Notes under the pieces: generated by a model
Seen by the model: the letters and a program-made list of their open reading frames with translations, nothing else
Told to the model about the DNA's origin: nothing
Database searches by the model: none
Shown here: piece by piece, positions 36,800 to 49,101 of the stretch
Layout of the letters: every line of letters begins with the position of its first letter
Position numbering within the stretch: the stretch's first letter is position 1
Assembly: GCA_021234155.1 (NCBI GenBank)
Contig: JAJEKV010000082.1
Coordinates: 1,671,377-1,735,376, forward strand
Source: Isoetes taiwanensis
Taxonomy: Eukaryota > Streptophyta > Lycopodiopsida > Isoetales > Isoetaceae
Length of the DNA stretch: 64,000 nt
Direction of reading: 5' to 3'
Program-made: the position numbers and the translations under genes

Positions 36800-38280
36800 G
36801 ATTCAATCAATATTTAATATAACATATCAAATGTTATGAATATGCAACATAACAGATGGAGGCACAAAACAGGGACGACCGCGGCATGCTAAAAGCGAAG
36901 AGGAGAGGAAGGGATAAGAACAAAGCCGAATTACAAAAATCGATCAGAGAAGACCGTTGTGCGGCGACGAAATCGAACTAGTAAGACGATCCATAAAGAA
37001 AAAGAAGCAAGCCCGATTTTTCAAATAAAGGGAACAAGGAAAAATAGCGGCTTCTGGTCGAGATCAAAAAACAATGGTACGGTAGATGATTCCGGAAAAG
37101 GAACGAGAAAGGCGAGTGAGTATAGACCACGAATTACTCCGGGGAAAGGCTATCATGAAAAATAGGATATAAAGGGCGATGAAAGGAAAAATCCATAGCC
37201 AAACAGCAAAGACCTCAAAGACTAATATAAAGAAAGGGAAATCGGTAGAAAAAGGGTATAAAGAGGGAGAATCTTTGAACAAGAGATTAAAAAGAACAAT
37301 ACAAAACGTAAAGTCTGAGATCCATCAAGACAATCTGAGGAAGAAACAAAGCAATTAAGAAAGCAAGAAAAAAGGATACGATTTAAAAACACCTGCTTGA
37401 ACTAGAAGCATTAAACACGGTGAAAACAAAACAAAAGACAAAGCATGAAAACTGCATTGGAAAATAATGTGCTTCTATACGACTACAATTGCCAGAAATT
37501 TAGAGGAGAGATAGGGGCGATGAAGGGAACTAAGACCAAAGCTAGCGTGAGAAGGCGGATAAATGGAGAAAGGCAAAATTGTGTATATATAAACCCTCGT
37601 CTCCAGAAGTAATGAGGGGAGGTTCAGAATTATATTGTGAAATTAAGCCGTCGTATGCTCCGGGTTTTCGGGCTTGTAGCCTCCTCTATGACAATTTTTC
37701 TTGCCATGGCTCCTTCGGCTGCTCTTCTTATGGATAATACATTAAGCGTCGACTTCGGCAAGATGGTAGGCTTCAACTTCCGCAGATAATCCGTCGGCTT
37801 CAGCTTCAGCTTTTGATGAAAGCGAAAGCTTTTGATAATGGGTCATGAAAAGCGAAAGCTTTTGATGTCGATCAACCGACTTTTTGATGAAAGCGCTTCA
37901 TGCCAAACTGTAGCACAACGCGCTATGGCCTCAAAAATGTAGCGGCGGTTCGATAATATAGATCGAAAAGCGAGAACAGCCCGGAGCAAAGGGGTGGATT
38001 GAAGTCCAACTTTTACGGTGTTGTCGACCTACCTAAAAGAACTCTAGATTTTATAAAGGCAAACTTTGAAGGCGATTTTTGAAGATGATTTTTGCACGAG
38101 CAGAGGGGTAATTTGTGACCTCGAATCCATTATGCCGCGAGAAAATACCCCTCTCGGGTTTTGAGGGAACTTAATTTGCTCGTGGCCATGTGATGGATGC
38201 CTATAAATTACCCGAAGCTACTCGGTATTTTCCCTTATACAAAAATGTAGGTGCACGCATTATTGATGGTTCTAAATGCG
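36800..38280. other. A-rich DNA and an AAAGCTTTTGAT repeat
   Basis: 36840-37420 is strongly A/G-rich and gives Lys/Glu-rich open frames without a recognisable domain. At about 37795-37900 the phrase AAAGCGAAAGCTTTTGAT and its variants recur four times, each with the AAGCTT palindrome. No gene recognised. Confidence 0.55.
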
Positions 38281-38299
38281 CTTGGGTTGGGTTGGCCTC

Positions 38300-38525
38300 C
38301 CCGCGGAAACCCTTGACTCCATGGAAACCCGCCAGGGTTTTAGTGAAACCAGCCGGGTTTCAAATAAAACGCCGGAAGGGTTTATAGGCGAAGCCGGAAG
38401 GGACTCCCATAAACTTAGGAAAGGGAGTTTCCACTAAAACAGGAAGGGTTTTCCATGGAAGCAGGAAGGTTTCCATGATGAAGCGGAAGGTTTCCATGGA
38501 AACTTGAAGGGTTTCACAAGAATAT
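38300..38525. repeat. Array of AAACCC-GGGTTT hairpin units
   Basis: A degenerate tandem array with units of about 20-25 bp, carrying AAACCCGCCAGGGTTT (38325-38340) and then many GGAAGGGTTTCCATGG-like units. Several are small inverted repeats with 6-bp arms and a 4-base loop. The same unit (AAACCCGGAAGGGTTT) is found twice again at 43961-44001, so it is dispersed within the window. Confidence 0.8.
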
Positions 38526-39299
38526 TTTTAAATGTTACACCTTGAGCCTTTATGGCTCCATGCGCTCCACATATGGACTTGAGCATTAGAGCTGCGATCC
38601 ATGTGAAGGCGCCCGTCATTCAAGAATTTGATCAAAATTCCAAATTTTGAGTGGAAACATCCTACTTCCAATTTCCTTGCATGATGGAAGTGGGAAGGGG
38701 TTCTATAGGAAGAAGAGTTTCCACAAAATGAGAGCGAGTTAAGTTTTCACATGAGAGGAAAAATAGGTTAAGGTTTCCACATGCGGTTCAAGAAACTTCG
38801 ATAGATGCGTCGTGTGAAGTTACACTCTATTATGTTGCATCATGGCACTATGCTCTACATAATCTCTATTGCATAACCTTGTCTTTGTTAAATATTCTTC
38901 CGTCATTACCGCATAAGAGACCAAAAAGAAAAAAAGAAACAAACTTAAGTAAATGATAAGTAACATGAAAGAACAAACTTAAGTATTTGATAAATGTGAA
39001 AAACTCAAGTACTTGATAAATGTGACAAGATGTTTTGATACATATGAGTCATAAACCCTTGGCCTTGTTATCGAAAGCCACAGTAATACAATAGCATAAT
39101 AGCAGGAGGAGAGGACTTTGTCGCTCTCCATAGGATCCTAACGAAGGAAAGGGACAATTCCATCAACCTATAAAAAAGAAAATCATAATGAAGTGGTTAG
39201 TATGGATACTTTCCAAGTCATGTGCAAAAGAAGAAAAATTAAAGGGTTTATTGTGATGCTGGCTTGAAGCGCTAGGCGAGGCTCCATCAATGTAATCCT

Positions 39300-41480
39300 T
39301 AATAAAGAAACTGTTGCCAACAAAGCATGGTCAAAGCCGCGTGGGCCTTAAGCCCGGTTGCATCAACACGGCCCAGCTTGCGTCCATGTCCTGGATAGCG
39401 AGGTGTAAGCCCATCCAGTACCTCATGTCACGGGTCTCCCCAGCTTTCGACCGTATGCTGCATCTAGGAACTCCTTTCGTCGGCTCAATAAGAACCATGT
39501 AGACGGAGGCCGACAAAGATCTAGACGCTTTGTCCCCTCCTGGCGGCCTCTGCGCGCGCAACATGGTACAAAACCATGTGCCTGCCACTTTCGACATCTT
39601 TGTAAGCAATCTCACCGCAATCCTCCGGAACCAGGTAGAGGCTAAAGCCGAGTGTCTAGCCTCAACCCGGAGGGGCTTAGAGCTTCTGGCCCCGCTCGAA
39701 GCCCACATCCTCTCAAAGGGACAAAGACACATTGCTAGATAGAAATTCCCCGCCTGCGTTCACGGTACATAATGCCATGACCGCTGCCGGTCCCTATCAT
39801 CCATGCCTCATGGCCGATCTCACGCCCGATCAGCGTCTTGGAGTGGGGCATAAGTGACAAGCCATATCTCTCCATGAGCTTCTCCACACTAATGGTCCCT
39901 TTGCCAGCTGTCTCACGGACACCTCGACCTCTGCCTCTACATCTGACCGGGCCCCTGCCCACGCCCCTGCCCTCTGCCTCTGCAGGTGGCCCTGCCTCCT
40001 ACCTCTACTGGTGGCTGCCTCTACCCTCTGCCTCTCCCTACGCACGCCTCTGCCTCGCCTCGCCATCGTCACCCTCATGTCCATCTGTACATCTGCCCGA
40101 AAGGCGTGTGAGCTCAATGCGGGGTCTCTGCAGCTATCGGCTCACGTGCCTCATGACTCGTCCATAGACCTATAAATGGCTCAATGGTGCCAGAGCACGG
40201 TGAACTGGCAATTTTTGTATAAGGACACAGTGCATGTGGTCCCTTCGAAGTGGAGCTCTAGGCCGAGGTGATGGCTCATGGAAAAAAGCCAGCGGCTGCA
40301 GCCATGTCACGTATGCACTTCCAGGTCAGCAATGCGACCAATGTGGCCCAAAGGAGAGTATTAAGAAGTGCGAGCTAGGTTATAGTGTATCGGCGATGGC
40401 GAGAGTGCGAAAAGTGGGGAGGAGTGGAAATACGTGAGAAGGAAGGCTGATGCCGAAAAGGAGGTGAGTGGTAGCAGACAAGGTCTTCGCAGTCAGATGA
40501 GTAACCCTGAAGCGGGGAAGAAGTGAATCCCACATAACGTGAAGAATTGTTAACCTGGTGCACCGAGGAATTTGCGGAAGACAAAGCGAAGGAAGTGGGC
40601 CGAGACCGGGGATAGGGCGATGGTGGTGCATAAGTGGCGTGATAAAGACCCGGCTCGCGCAAAGGGAACATGAAGCGGGTGGTGGGGCGAAGGGCTGAGT
40701 GGAGTCGATGCTGGGGCATGTCACATCGCCAGATGATGCACCAAGGCGAGATCCGCAAAGATGGATGCTGGATGGCGTGCTCGGCTGTAACAAAGGCAAA
40801 AGAGGCACTAGAACCATCCTCGCCTCTAGCGGGTGTCAAGTCTGCGGTGGCCCCTAATCCACCGAACCTCGACCACCTTGGTATCACTCCTCCTCTTACG
40901 GCCTGGGTCCAGGCTGCCTCATCCTCAATAGGAGTCTCTCTCCTCACCGACAACACCCGGCCTCCACCCAACCTGCTAACTCCTCTGCGAGAATGTCCTC
41001 AATGCCTCCCTCTGCCACTGCAGTGTGGACTCTGGTATGCGTGCCCTCCTGTTGGGATGCTAGATACTACGCCACTGGCACATCTGTCACGACCACGAAG
41101 GCTATTTGGGTATCTGTGACTAACTCCTCCTGCTGAGAATGTCCCTCTCAATGCCCTCCCACTCTGCCACTACCGATACGTGGACTCACGTAAAAGCGTG
41201 CCTCTATTTGGGATACTAGATACTCGCCTGGCACATCTGTCAACCACGGCTCCTCTCCTCTCTCTCTCACGTGCCGCCTCGTCCTCCTCGTCCCTCGGGG
41301 CCTCTCGATACCTGCGTGGCCCGAGCCACCCATGGTACATCCCATCTTCCTGTTGGTGCTTCGCGCATCCATACCTAGACCCCGGCCACCCTGGTCTCGA
41401 GGCGTATGTGTGCAACCCTGCGTCTCCTAAAACCATCTATCCTGCAGGACCTTGTAGAGACCCGAGGGGATGGTGATCAA
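39300..41480. other. GC-rich block without a recognised gene; tandem duplication
   Basis: GC-rich DNA with overlapping open frames on both strands. The plus frame 39530-39742 contains NHVPATFDIFVSNLTAILRN and looks more protein-like than the others, but I know no family for it. Minus frames near 40117-39735 are Arg/Gly-rich. The segment 40977-41098 is repeated at 41120-41248 (shared: CTCTGCCACT, TTGGGATGCTAGATACT / TTGGGATACTAGATACT, GGCACATCTGTCA). No gene is claimed. Confidence 0.45.
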
Positions 41481-43950
41481 TGCTTTCGTATTCTCCAATA
41501 CCCATGGAGCTGGAGTCAGCAAAAATTCCTAAATTCTAAGTTCACCTTGACTCTAAAGCAATAGACAAAAAATTTAAGTTTTCTCTACATGCAGAGATGC
41601 ATATTCACGTTTCACTCTCGTACTAGTAGATGAAGAACAGCGAATAAACTCATACTAAGGGACTAACCTAAGGATTGTACTCTCACAGATCAAAACTAAA
41701 CTCTAGGCATACTAGGGACTGGCAGGTGTTGTGAATGTCCTCATCGGTGATGAGGCGGTGGCAAGCCCTTTGCATCTGGCTGCCTCTGAATCACATATAT
41801 CGTATGAATAGATCACAAAAACCATAAGCGGGTAATTTATTTGAAATATATAGGAAAATTTGTTATTACAAGAAAACCTAAACCTAGGAAATTTTAAGCA
41901 CAATGACAACATCTGAGAACTTCCAATCAGGACAAAATCATAATTGTAAATGGGTGGCTAGTTCACATTAGTTTGTTGACGTGGGCTAAAGATCATTCAA
42001 GGTAGCATCTATTTAAGTCGATATGAGAAGGCTCGTGCCCCTTTTGGTGCTTCTAAGCAACCATGTTGACCCTTTTTATTTAAGCTAGAACACCATGAAG
42101 CTTTTTGTATTGCCATGACTATTTACATGAGGAAAAGAAATAAGAAGATGCAATAAAATTGCACTTAAGGTGCTTTTGCATTAATATATAAACTTGTTAC
42201 ATGTAAAGTTTTAGGTTTGATCACCCAAGTGTTTCTAATATTTTTAATGGAAATAAAAACTTAGCCAGGATTGATGATGCGCCCAATTGATAAATCGCTC
42301 CATCTTCAAGCATTCAAGTGAAAAGGATTCAAAATTTATTAGATTTGGAATTAAGCTAATCTTGAAGAACTAGATGCAATTGTTTTATCTCTAATTGCCA
42401 TCCAAAAATATATAATGGGCGGATGGAGAAATTTGTCTAACGCTTGTTTTGTTAACCAAGGCTGCGGCTCAGCTTGAGCCCTGCGTAGATTTAAAACCGC
42501 CTATGCCTACGCCAATTTAAACTTTAAGAAAACATTATATAAATCAAAATTGCCTCTACCAACATCAAACTTAAAACAAACATTGCAAATCAAAGCTTCG
42601 AAATCACACAACAAATCAATGCATTCTAAAATTACCGCGACATTACAAAAGCATTAAAATGCAAGAGTGCAAATCATACGTAATTTAGAACCGTGATCTT
42701 GCAAAGTCGGCACGTAACCTTATGTAAAAAGCCACCAAGAGCATCCGCGATTTAGAGCCCTTGGCGCTGCCTCAATCTCGCCTATCTTGATTTTGCCTGA
42801 ATTTTGCCGGCGGCTTCAATTACGTCATGCATTTGATTACACGGTGAAATCGCGTGATTGCATAATGTTGCCCTAATTTGTATGCCGAAGACTAGCGGAT
42901 TGAAGAAAATCGGCGGTACCGGATTTTTGATGCTTCGTTGGGCTCTTTTGAAGGAACCAAACTTAGCGCGGTTCGCCATTTGTAAAATGGAGCCCAGCGG
43001 CCGAGAATCAAAATGGGCGGAACCAATAAGCCAAATTGCGTTGATTCAACCGGCCCATGTCAACATATATAAGAAATATTTGGGCTTAATAGATAGAAAC
43101 TCCGTGTGGCTGATCAAGCAAACCTAAACTTGTGGAAACTATGAGTATGCCCTAATGTCTCGCATAAAACTCTAAATAGTTCTGCGAGACGAAGTCACAA
43201 TGGATCAACCTCTCGAGAGTGGATATAGCAAAATAAGTTAGAGCACAAAATCGGTGAAAGAAGCGGAATGCAAAGGATTAGGCTGAATTCCGGATCGATG
43301 GAGCTTACGTAGCCAGGGCATTCTTCATTTGCATGCAACCCTTTGTTGCAAAATCATGCATGCTTTTGTTGGAATCCCTACCTGCAACAGAAGTAGATTC
43401 ATGCGGCGATTCATGGGCAAGTTGCTCAACTTAGGCGCAATTTTTCAAATCGATTCCCTTTTCTTTCTTTGGATTGAGGGGCTTATTTTTTTGGCGAAAT
43501 TTCTTCAAATGCTGCCATAGCTACAGAATAGCTTGTATACGAGAATGAGACCCAACACTTTTAGATAATTCTGAGGAGATCATCAAGGAAGATCGGAAAG
43601 ACTTTGTGATTGAGATCCAGTAGGAAGTAGAAAATTCCTTACCTTTTCAAGCCCGAACTTGAGAAGCGAGTGGATTGATGCTGTCAAACTTGTGGATTTC
43701 TTGAATTAAGCAGCTTAGGTGAATCTTTTTCCTTGAATCGTTCTTGAAACACTTCCTTGAATCCTTACAAGCTGAAACCCTTCCTTGAATCTTGAATGTA
43801 ATTTCAAAGGAAAAGGAAAATCGCCGGAGAAGACGGAAAAGAAAAAATCCTAAAGCATCGCAAAAATAGCGAGACAAATTTAATTCTAGTCATTAATTTT
43901 GGCCGGTGGATATCTTCACCCGAAATTCTACTTTATCGGAAACCGAGGAA
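41481..43950. other. No recognised gene
   Basis: AT-rich DNA with short open frames only; nothing I recognise. The frame 42858-43127 is the longest (89 codons) and has no supporting feature. Confidence 0.55.
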
Positions 43951-43960
43951 TTTCAATATG

Positions 43961-44001
43961 AAACCCGGAAGGGTTTCCATGCAAAACCCGGAAGGGTTTC
44001 C
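43961..44001. repeat. Two AAACCC-GGAA-GGGTTT hairpins
   Basis: AAACCCGGAAGGGTTT occurs at about 43961-43976 and 43984-43999, each a perfect inverted repeat with 6-bp arms and a 4-base loop. They stand about 200 bp upstream of the TFB1 start codon and match the array at 38.3-38.5 kb. Confidence 0.85.
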
Positions 44002-44207
44002 TCGACATTTAACCAATAACCCCAAGGGGGGAGATAGTGTGAGCGTGCATTATTTGCACCATTCCAAGTTTATACAAGCCCCCCTTGCCAAAAGCTTTAG
44101 AAAATATTCCCAAACAGAAAACTCAAAGAGAATTTTTTTGGATCGCAAATAAACAAACTAAGTACGGGGAACCTTTTGGATCGCAATGTAGCTCGATTCC
44201 GGCAACC

Positions 44208-46008
44208 ATGGCGGAGGCATCTCAGGCCACGGTGCGGGCCAAGCATTTGCAAACCACCAAGACTCCAGGTATCCCAGGCGTTCTCGCCATGTCATTTGAC
44301 AGATTTACATGGACTCCAAACGATCCACAGACAGGAGCCAAATTTGTTGTGGATTTTTCTATAATAAAAGATCATCGATTTAGTAAGGAAACTCCGACAT
44401 GCAAGAAGGCGCTGCTCAATCTGTCTACCGATACTGATTCCAAGGCTCAAGGTGGGTACATATTTGCATTTGAAAGTTTTCCTGATCGAGATTTGTGTAA
44501 AGACCACGTTGCAAAAGTACTTGCAAAACAAAAGAATCCAGGGACAGCAGCTGCTACAGGTCCCTCTTCTGCCCCCTCCCCAGCTGTTTCTCAACATGAG
44601 CAACTCAGTATGACAGAAATGGAGCAAAGGATGAAGCTCTTGCAAGATAATCTTGAACTTCAAAAGTTGCACCAGCATCTGGTGATTGGTGGTGTGCTAA
44701 GTGAATCAGAATTCTGGGAAGGACGTAAGCACATGTTAGCGCAGCTACGAAAACAAAGAACAGGGCTTAGTACGCAGATCCTCACAATGGTGAAGCCAGA
44801 AGCAGATGGTAGATCTAATAAAGTGACATTCAGTTTAACACCAGAGATAATTCACCAAATCTTTGCTGAGAAGCCAGCAGTGCATAGGGCGTATCTAACA
44901 TCTGTGCCATCTAAAATGATCGAGCTTGTATTTTGGGAGAAGTATTTCCGTGCAGAGTTTCTTTATCAGAAGAATGCAGCTGCTGCTGCAGCAGCAGCTG
45001 CAGATGATGAAGATCTAGCCGTTTTTGTAAAAGATGATGACATTCTAGCCAATCAAGCCATTCAAAAGATTAAAATAGTAGACTGTACAGTGGACATGGC
45101 GGCAGATCTGGTGGATAATTATTTCTCTGTTTTGGGCCATGGGATCCTTAGGGATGGAAACAAGGAACCTACTGCAGCAAAAAACCAATCAAAGAAAAAC
45201 CTGGCATATGACTTAAATAGACATGGAGCAGTTGTACTAGAAGGCAGACCACTGGATGAGGAGTTAGTAGATACTCAGACGATTGCACATGCTCTTGCAA
45301 GATCCCAGCAAGGCTCATTAGCAGTGGATGAAGAACAGGTGAAAAGAAAGAGGCTGAAAAGGGTACATGAAATGACGGAAATTGAAGATCTTCAAGGTCC
45401 ACGTTGCCCCTTAAACTTGCCCCTAATTATTCAGGGTACTTACAAACTTGCCCCTAATTATTCAGGGTACTTACAAGTACTTTGATTTGCTGGAAGGTGG
45501 TTCATTGAAATCAATTGCTGCTGATTCAGATTCTCATAAAATTCTTGCATCATTTAGATTGCAATTTCAGCATGTCAAAGGAAATGAACTGAAAGAACCA
45601 ATTATCGGTCCTGAATTGGCTAATAAACTGTTGAAGGATGTCACAAAAAGAACGTCCTCCATCAAGTATCCTCTAGGAAAGATGGCAGAAAAAGATGTTC
45701 TTGATAGTTTGTCACGACCTGTTAGAGATAACCTGATGAAGCATTTTAGCACAAGCAATGAATTGTTACAAAAATTTTGGGCTACATATCCTATTACTTC
45801 CAAGCTGTATAGTGATAAAGCAAATGGTTTGAAAGAGAGATTGATAAAGCTTTATAGCCAGTTGCAGTCATTCAAGGAATCTGCAAGTTCAGAATATCGA
45901 CATCAGTTGTCCTTGCTTCTGCAGCCAATACTTCAGGCAATGGATGCTGCATTTTCTCATTATGAAGCAGAAGTCGAGAGGAGGGCTGCAAAGGCACAGA
46001 AGAGTTAG
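44208..46008 (+). pseudogene. TFB1: TFIIH core subunit p62/TFB1, intronless copy with a frameshift
   Basis: Encodes the p62 (GTF2H1/TFB1) subunit of TFIIH, the nuclear complex for RNA polymerase II promoter opening and nucleotide-excision repair. The start chosen is ATG 44208 in a good context (AACCATGGCG); the frame is open further upstream but that part is not p62-like. An N-terminal PH domain spans about residues 5-112 (FDRFTWTPNDP..GYIFAFES). BSD domain 1 is at about 145-195 (ESEFWEGRKHML) and BSD domain 2 at about 215-255 (MIELVFWEKYFRAEFLYQ), then nine Ala. At residue 413 the frame shifts, because a 31-bp segment (45415-45445) is repeated exactly at 45446-45476; the first frame stops at 45485. 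The rest of p62 continues in the +1 frame to 46008 without other lesions (YFDLLEGGSLKSIAADSD onwards). Without the extra copy the length is about 589 residues, as expected for plants. No introns are visible although plant TFB1 genes have them, so this is probably a retrocopy. No poly-A tail or target-site duplication was identified. A real intron of 30-31 bp is excluded by length and phase. Confidence 0.92.
45415..45476 (+). repeat. Exact 31-bp tandem duplication inside TFB1
   Basis: Two identical adjacent copies (45415-45445 and 45446-45476) beginning ACTTGCCCCTAATTATTCAG. As 31 is not a multiple of three, this alone moves the reading frame by one and disables the gene. Perfect identity suggests a recent event, or an assembly artefact. 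Confidence 0.97.
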
Positions 46009-47590
46009 TGCTGGTTCTTTCCATAATGGCTTATGAAATTTAGTTTGCATGTTGCAGCTGAAGATCGAAGATTGATGACAGTACTTGCATGGATCTTGTA
46101 CAACACCCCTACTGATGCAAAATCTTTATACATACACACATGTGCCAGTCCACTTAGGGAAGGGGCTTCAATTTAGATTGTACTTGAGGCTTGGAAGAGT
46201 ATCAACCAGGTTTTTTGGTTTTCTCTCTCCAGATAAGTTCGATCCACAGATATTGGCAATATCTTAGAAAAGATCTGCATTTACAACTTATTGCGCATTG
46301 CCATGATATATCATTTCATTTTATGCCAAGCAATTTCTTTATTGAATGTTCCAGCATCATCCTTACCAATCACGACAAAGAAAACTTCAGAAATTTAAAA
46401 AAGAGCCACTAAATTTGTCCAAGCGAGGTGTTAGTCAGTTCCCTTTCTTTCAGTAAGAACAAGGAGGTAACACTTTCAGTTATAGAAGTCTGCGCAAAGA
46501 CCAGGGCACTAAATATATCCTCCATCAGATTACTCAAGACAAATGCCTTTCTTACTATTTGCAAGTGTATCCCATTGGCCGCTATATGAAGAAAAGGGTT
46601 CTGCTGGAGAAGTGTCTTTGTAAATCATTATCCTCTCTATCTTGGAAGCAGATGAGCAACTCTTTTCAAGAGTACTTCTCAGGGTTGTTAAAAATTGTTT
46701 GTCGTTCTCAAGTGCTGGAGTGCCTGGGATGCTGAAGCAATCTGAATCCATAAGATTACTCTGATCCGGATTTCAAAACTTATGCCGCAGCATAAATTTG
46801 TGATAGTGCATGAAAAGCTGATGTAGTCGACGACATAAAACCTGCAACTAATGATGCAGCTGATGTCCCACCAATTAAGTTGCTTATCACAACCATAATA
46901 ACGACCTCCATTTACGAAATATGCATGGCTGCAGGCAAATAGCACAGAGAGAAATGAGACTTTTTCTTTGGGGTCCATTTTGGGCAAACTCTCACTTGTT
47001 GAGCAGTTATTGGGACAGTAAAGGGTTGATCAATGTCGAGCAATCACTAGTCTCCTGTGATGCATTAGCAGGCTTGGAAGTGAAGGTGGTGAGGCTGAAC
47101 AATCACCTTGTTTTTGCTGTGTATACAAGGCAGATTAAGAGAATATAGCTAGCCTTGATTCCTTCAAGATAATGGCTTCCTGTTCTTGATGATATGGATG
47201 AAAGTGGATGTGATGGAAGATTTAGAGAAAACAAGCTGTTAGAATGTGCATCAGCTGCTATGGATGTTTCGACAACTCGTCAGGTAAATAGTGCTCCATT
47301 CATTTGGTTTATTATGTCTTTTTTGGATTGGGGGTTTATAACTTAATAATCATTGTTGACTTGTGTTATTAATGAAAGTTCACAGACATTCAAAGTCCAT
47401 CTAACTATATCTGCTTGCTCACATTTATCTTAATATCACAGAAGATAGTGTGTAATCAGCTTTACAGATCTTGTTGCGGGATGATATTTTATCATTGTGG
47501 TAATTGAGAACCCAATGCTTATAATACCAGCCTTAACTTATGTGCACACATATCTTGGCTGTTAAAAACGGCATGTGGCTTCTTTCTTCT
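46009..47590. other. 3' flank of TFB1 copy; no recognised gene
   Basis: Probably starts with TFB1 3' UTR-like sequence. A plus-strand stretch at about 47190-47280 reads LDDMDESGCDGRFRENKLLE and ends at CGTCAG followed by GTAAAT, which looks like an exon end with a splice donor, but I do not recognise the protein. Some frames near 46800-46900 also read smoothly. Nothing is firm. Confidence 0.4.
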
Positions 47591-47594
47591 ACAG

Positions 47595-48080
47595 TGTTAG
47601 TATGTAGCCTTTACAAATGGGTCGAGTAAAGTCAACAAGGGGCCTAAGCTAGATGGCAACCATCGACCGTTTGAGAAAGGCGGTGGAAGGATGATAAAAA
47701 GACCCAGCTTCAACTGCAGACTGGAATCACGAGGTCGTGCAATCCGATCATCGGATCTGTAGCAAGAGGATCGGGCAGAGATCATCGGAATTATAGAATG
47801 AGCAGGATACGGCATCTGGATTGTCGACCGGTTGCAACAGAAACATGTGATACAGGGAGCAGAGGGAGACGTACAACAAAGGAGAGGATCAGTGCAGCAA
47901 GATCATTGCAGAAGGAGGAGGCAGATTGGAAATGCCAGGGAAGACCTGCTGTATCCCCGCAGCGGAGATCATAGCAAATATCAAGCAGCAGTTTGCTGCA
48001 AAGCTTGGGCTGTCGGACAGAACTCAGAGGTGTCTGTGAAGTTAAGTGTTTTGCTGTCTGGATACTGCCAGGATCTTACA
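47595..48080 (+). repeat. Probable 5' LTR of the copia element
   Basis: The 3' boundary is inferred from CTTACA followed by one base and the primer-binding site TGGTATCAAAGC (48083-48094), complementary to the 3' end of initiator Met-tRNA as in many plant copia elements. The 5' boundary is a guess at the TGTTAG near 47595. No matching 3' LTR was found after 50870, so the length cannot be verified. Confidence 0.45.
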
Positions 48081-48377
48081 ATGGTATCAAAGCAAGGTTG
48101 GATACTTGGGGAGGATCTGATGCATTAGGAGCAAACTGCTTGGTCACTTGAAGCTTTTTGATACTTGTGGTTTTGCAAGTAATTGAAAGTATGGCAGAGA
48201 AAAAAACTGGACAATAGAAGTATCAGGATCTTACAATGGTATCACAGCAAGGTTGGATGCTTGGGAGGATACGGTCGTAGAACTTAAACTGCTTGGTCAC
48301 TTGAAGCTTCTTGATACTTGTGGTTTTGCAAGTAATTGAAAGTATGGCAGAGGAAAAAACTGGACAATAGAAGTATC
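48070..48377 (+). repeat. 155-bp tandem duplication of copia PBS/leader
   Basis: 48070-48224 is repeated at 48225-48377 with only a few changes. Each copy contains AGGATCTTACAATGGTATCA (LTR end plus primer-binding site), AACTGCTTGGTCACTTGAAG, and ATGGCAGAG(A/G)AAAAAACTGG, a possible gag start. The second copy has GTATCACAGC where the first has GTATCAAAGC. Confidence 0.9.
48083..48098 (+). other. Primer-binding site, Met-tRNA type
   Basis: TGGTATCAAAGCAAGG closely matches the plant retrotransposon primer-binding consensus TGGTATCAGAGC. A second, slightly changed copy is at 48238-48253 as part of the 155-bp duplication. Confidence 0.7.
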
Positions 48378-49101
48378 CCCACTTTCTTAGTAGTTTATGA
48401 TAGGAAGCGAATGGTTATAGGCTACATTGTGACACACAAAATACACATCAGTAGAGCTGTTGTATTTTACGAAGAAATATTGTATAAGGATAGAAAGAGG
48501 GGAAGCAGAATGGATGCCGATAGAAATTTTAGAAAAATAAGCAGGAAAGGAAAAGGAACAAATGGTAGAACAACCAAGCTTGGTGATAGATGATGATGAC
48601 TCAGGCGCTGAATGGAATGAGGTGCACAAGATCATAGAGACCATGAAGGTCAATAGTGCACCGCATACACCGGAGACAGAGCACGAGGAGGTGCATGAGA
48701 CGCCAGGCGATCGGTTAGTCGCGCCAAGAAGATGTGCATGAGGGACGAGGAAGAAGGGAGGGAGTGGAAGTGGAGCAAGGGGAGATACACCTGCGTCGTA
48801 AAGAAGTGCAGAACTCGCTGGCAATTTCCTTTGATCCAAATCTTTAAGAACAAAAAGAGTTTCAAAGTAGAAGATGATATCTTGCGTAGTGGAAAGCCCA
48901 GGATAGTAGAACAAGCCACGATTGACACTGGATTTTATCAAATGGAAGGAGGCTATGCAAAACGAATTGAAATCCTTCGAAGAAGCAGGAATATATGAAC
49001 TGGTACCACGTCCTAAGTACAAGAATGTAGTTGGCAGTAAATGGATCTTAAATGGTGATGGCTCAGTATAAATTTATAAAGCTTGTTTAGTGGCAAAAGG
49101 G

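Noticed and set aside
36840-37420. Lys/Glu-rich coding region
   Set aside because: Produced by A/G-rich composition; several stops in every frame.
39735-40117. Arg/Gly-rich RNA-binding protein on the minus strand
   Set aside because: Low complexity in GC-rich DNA with equally open frames on the other strand.
45437-45466. A 30-bp GT-AG intron in TFB1 that would explain the duplication
   Set aside because: Far below the minimum plant intron size, and removing 30 bp does not restore the frame that a 31-bp duplication disturbs.
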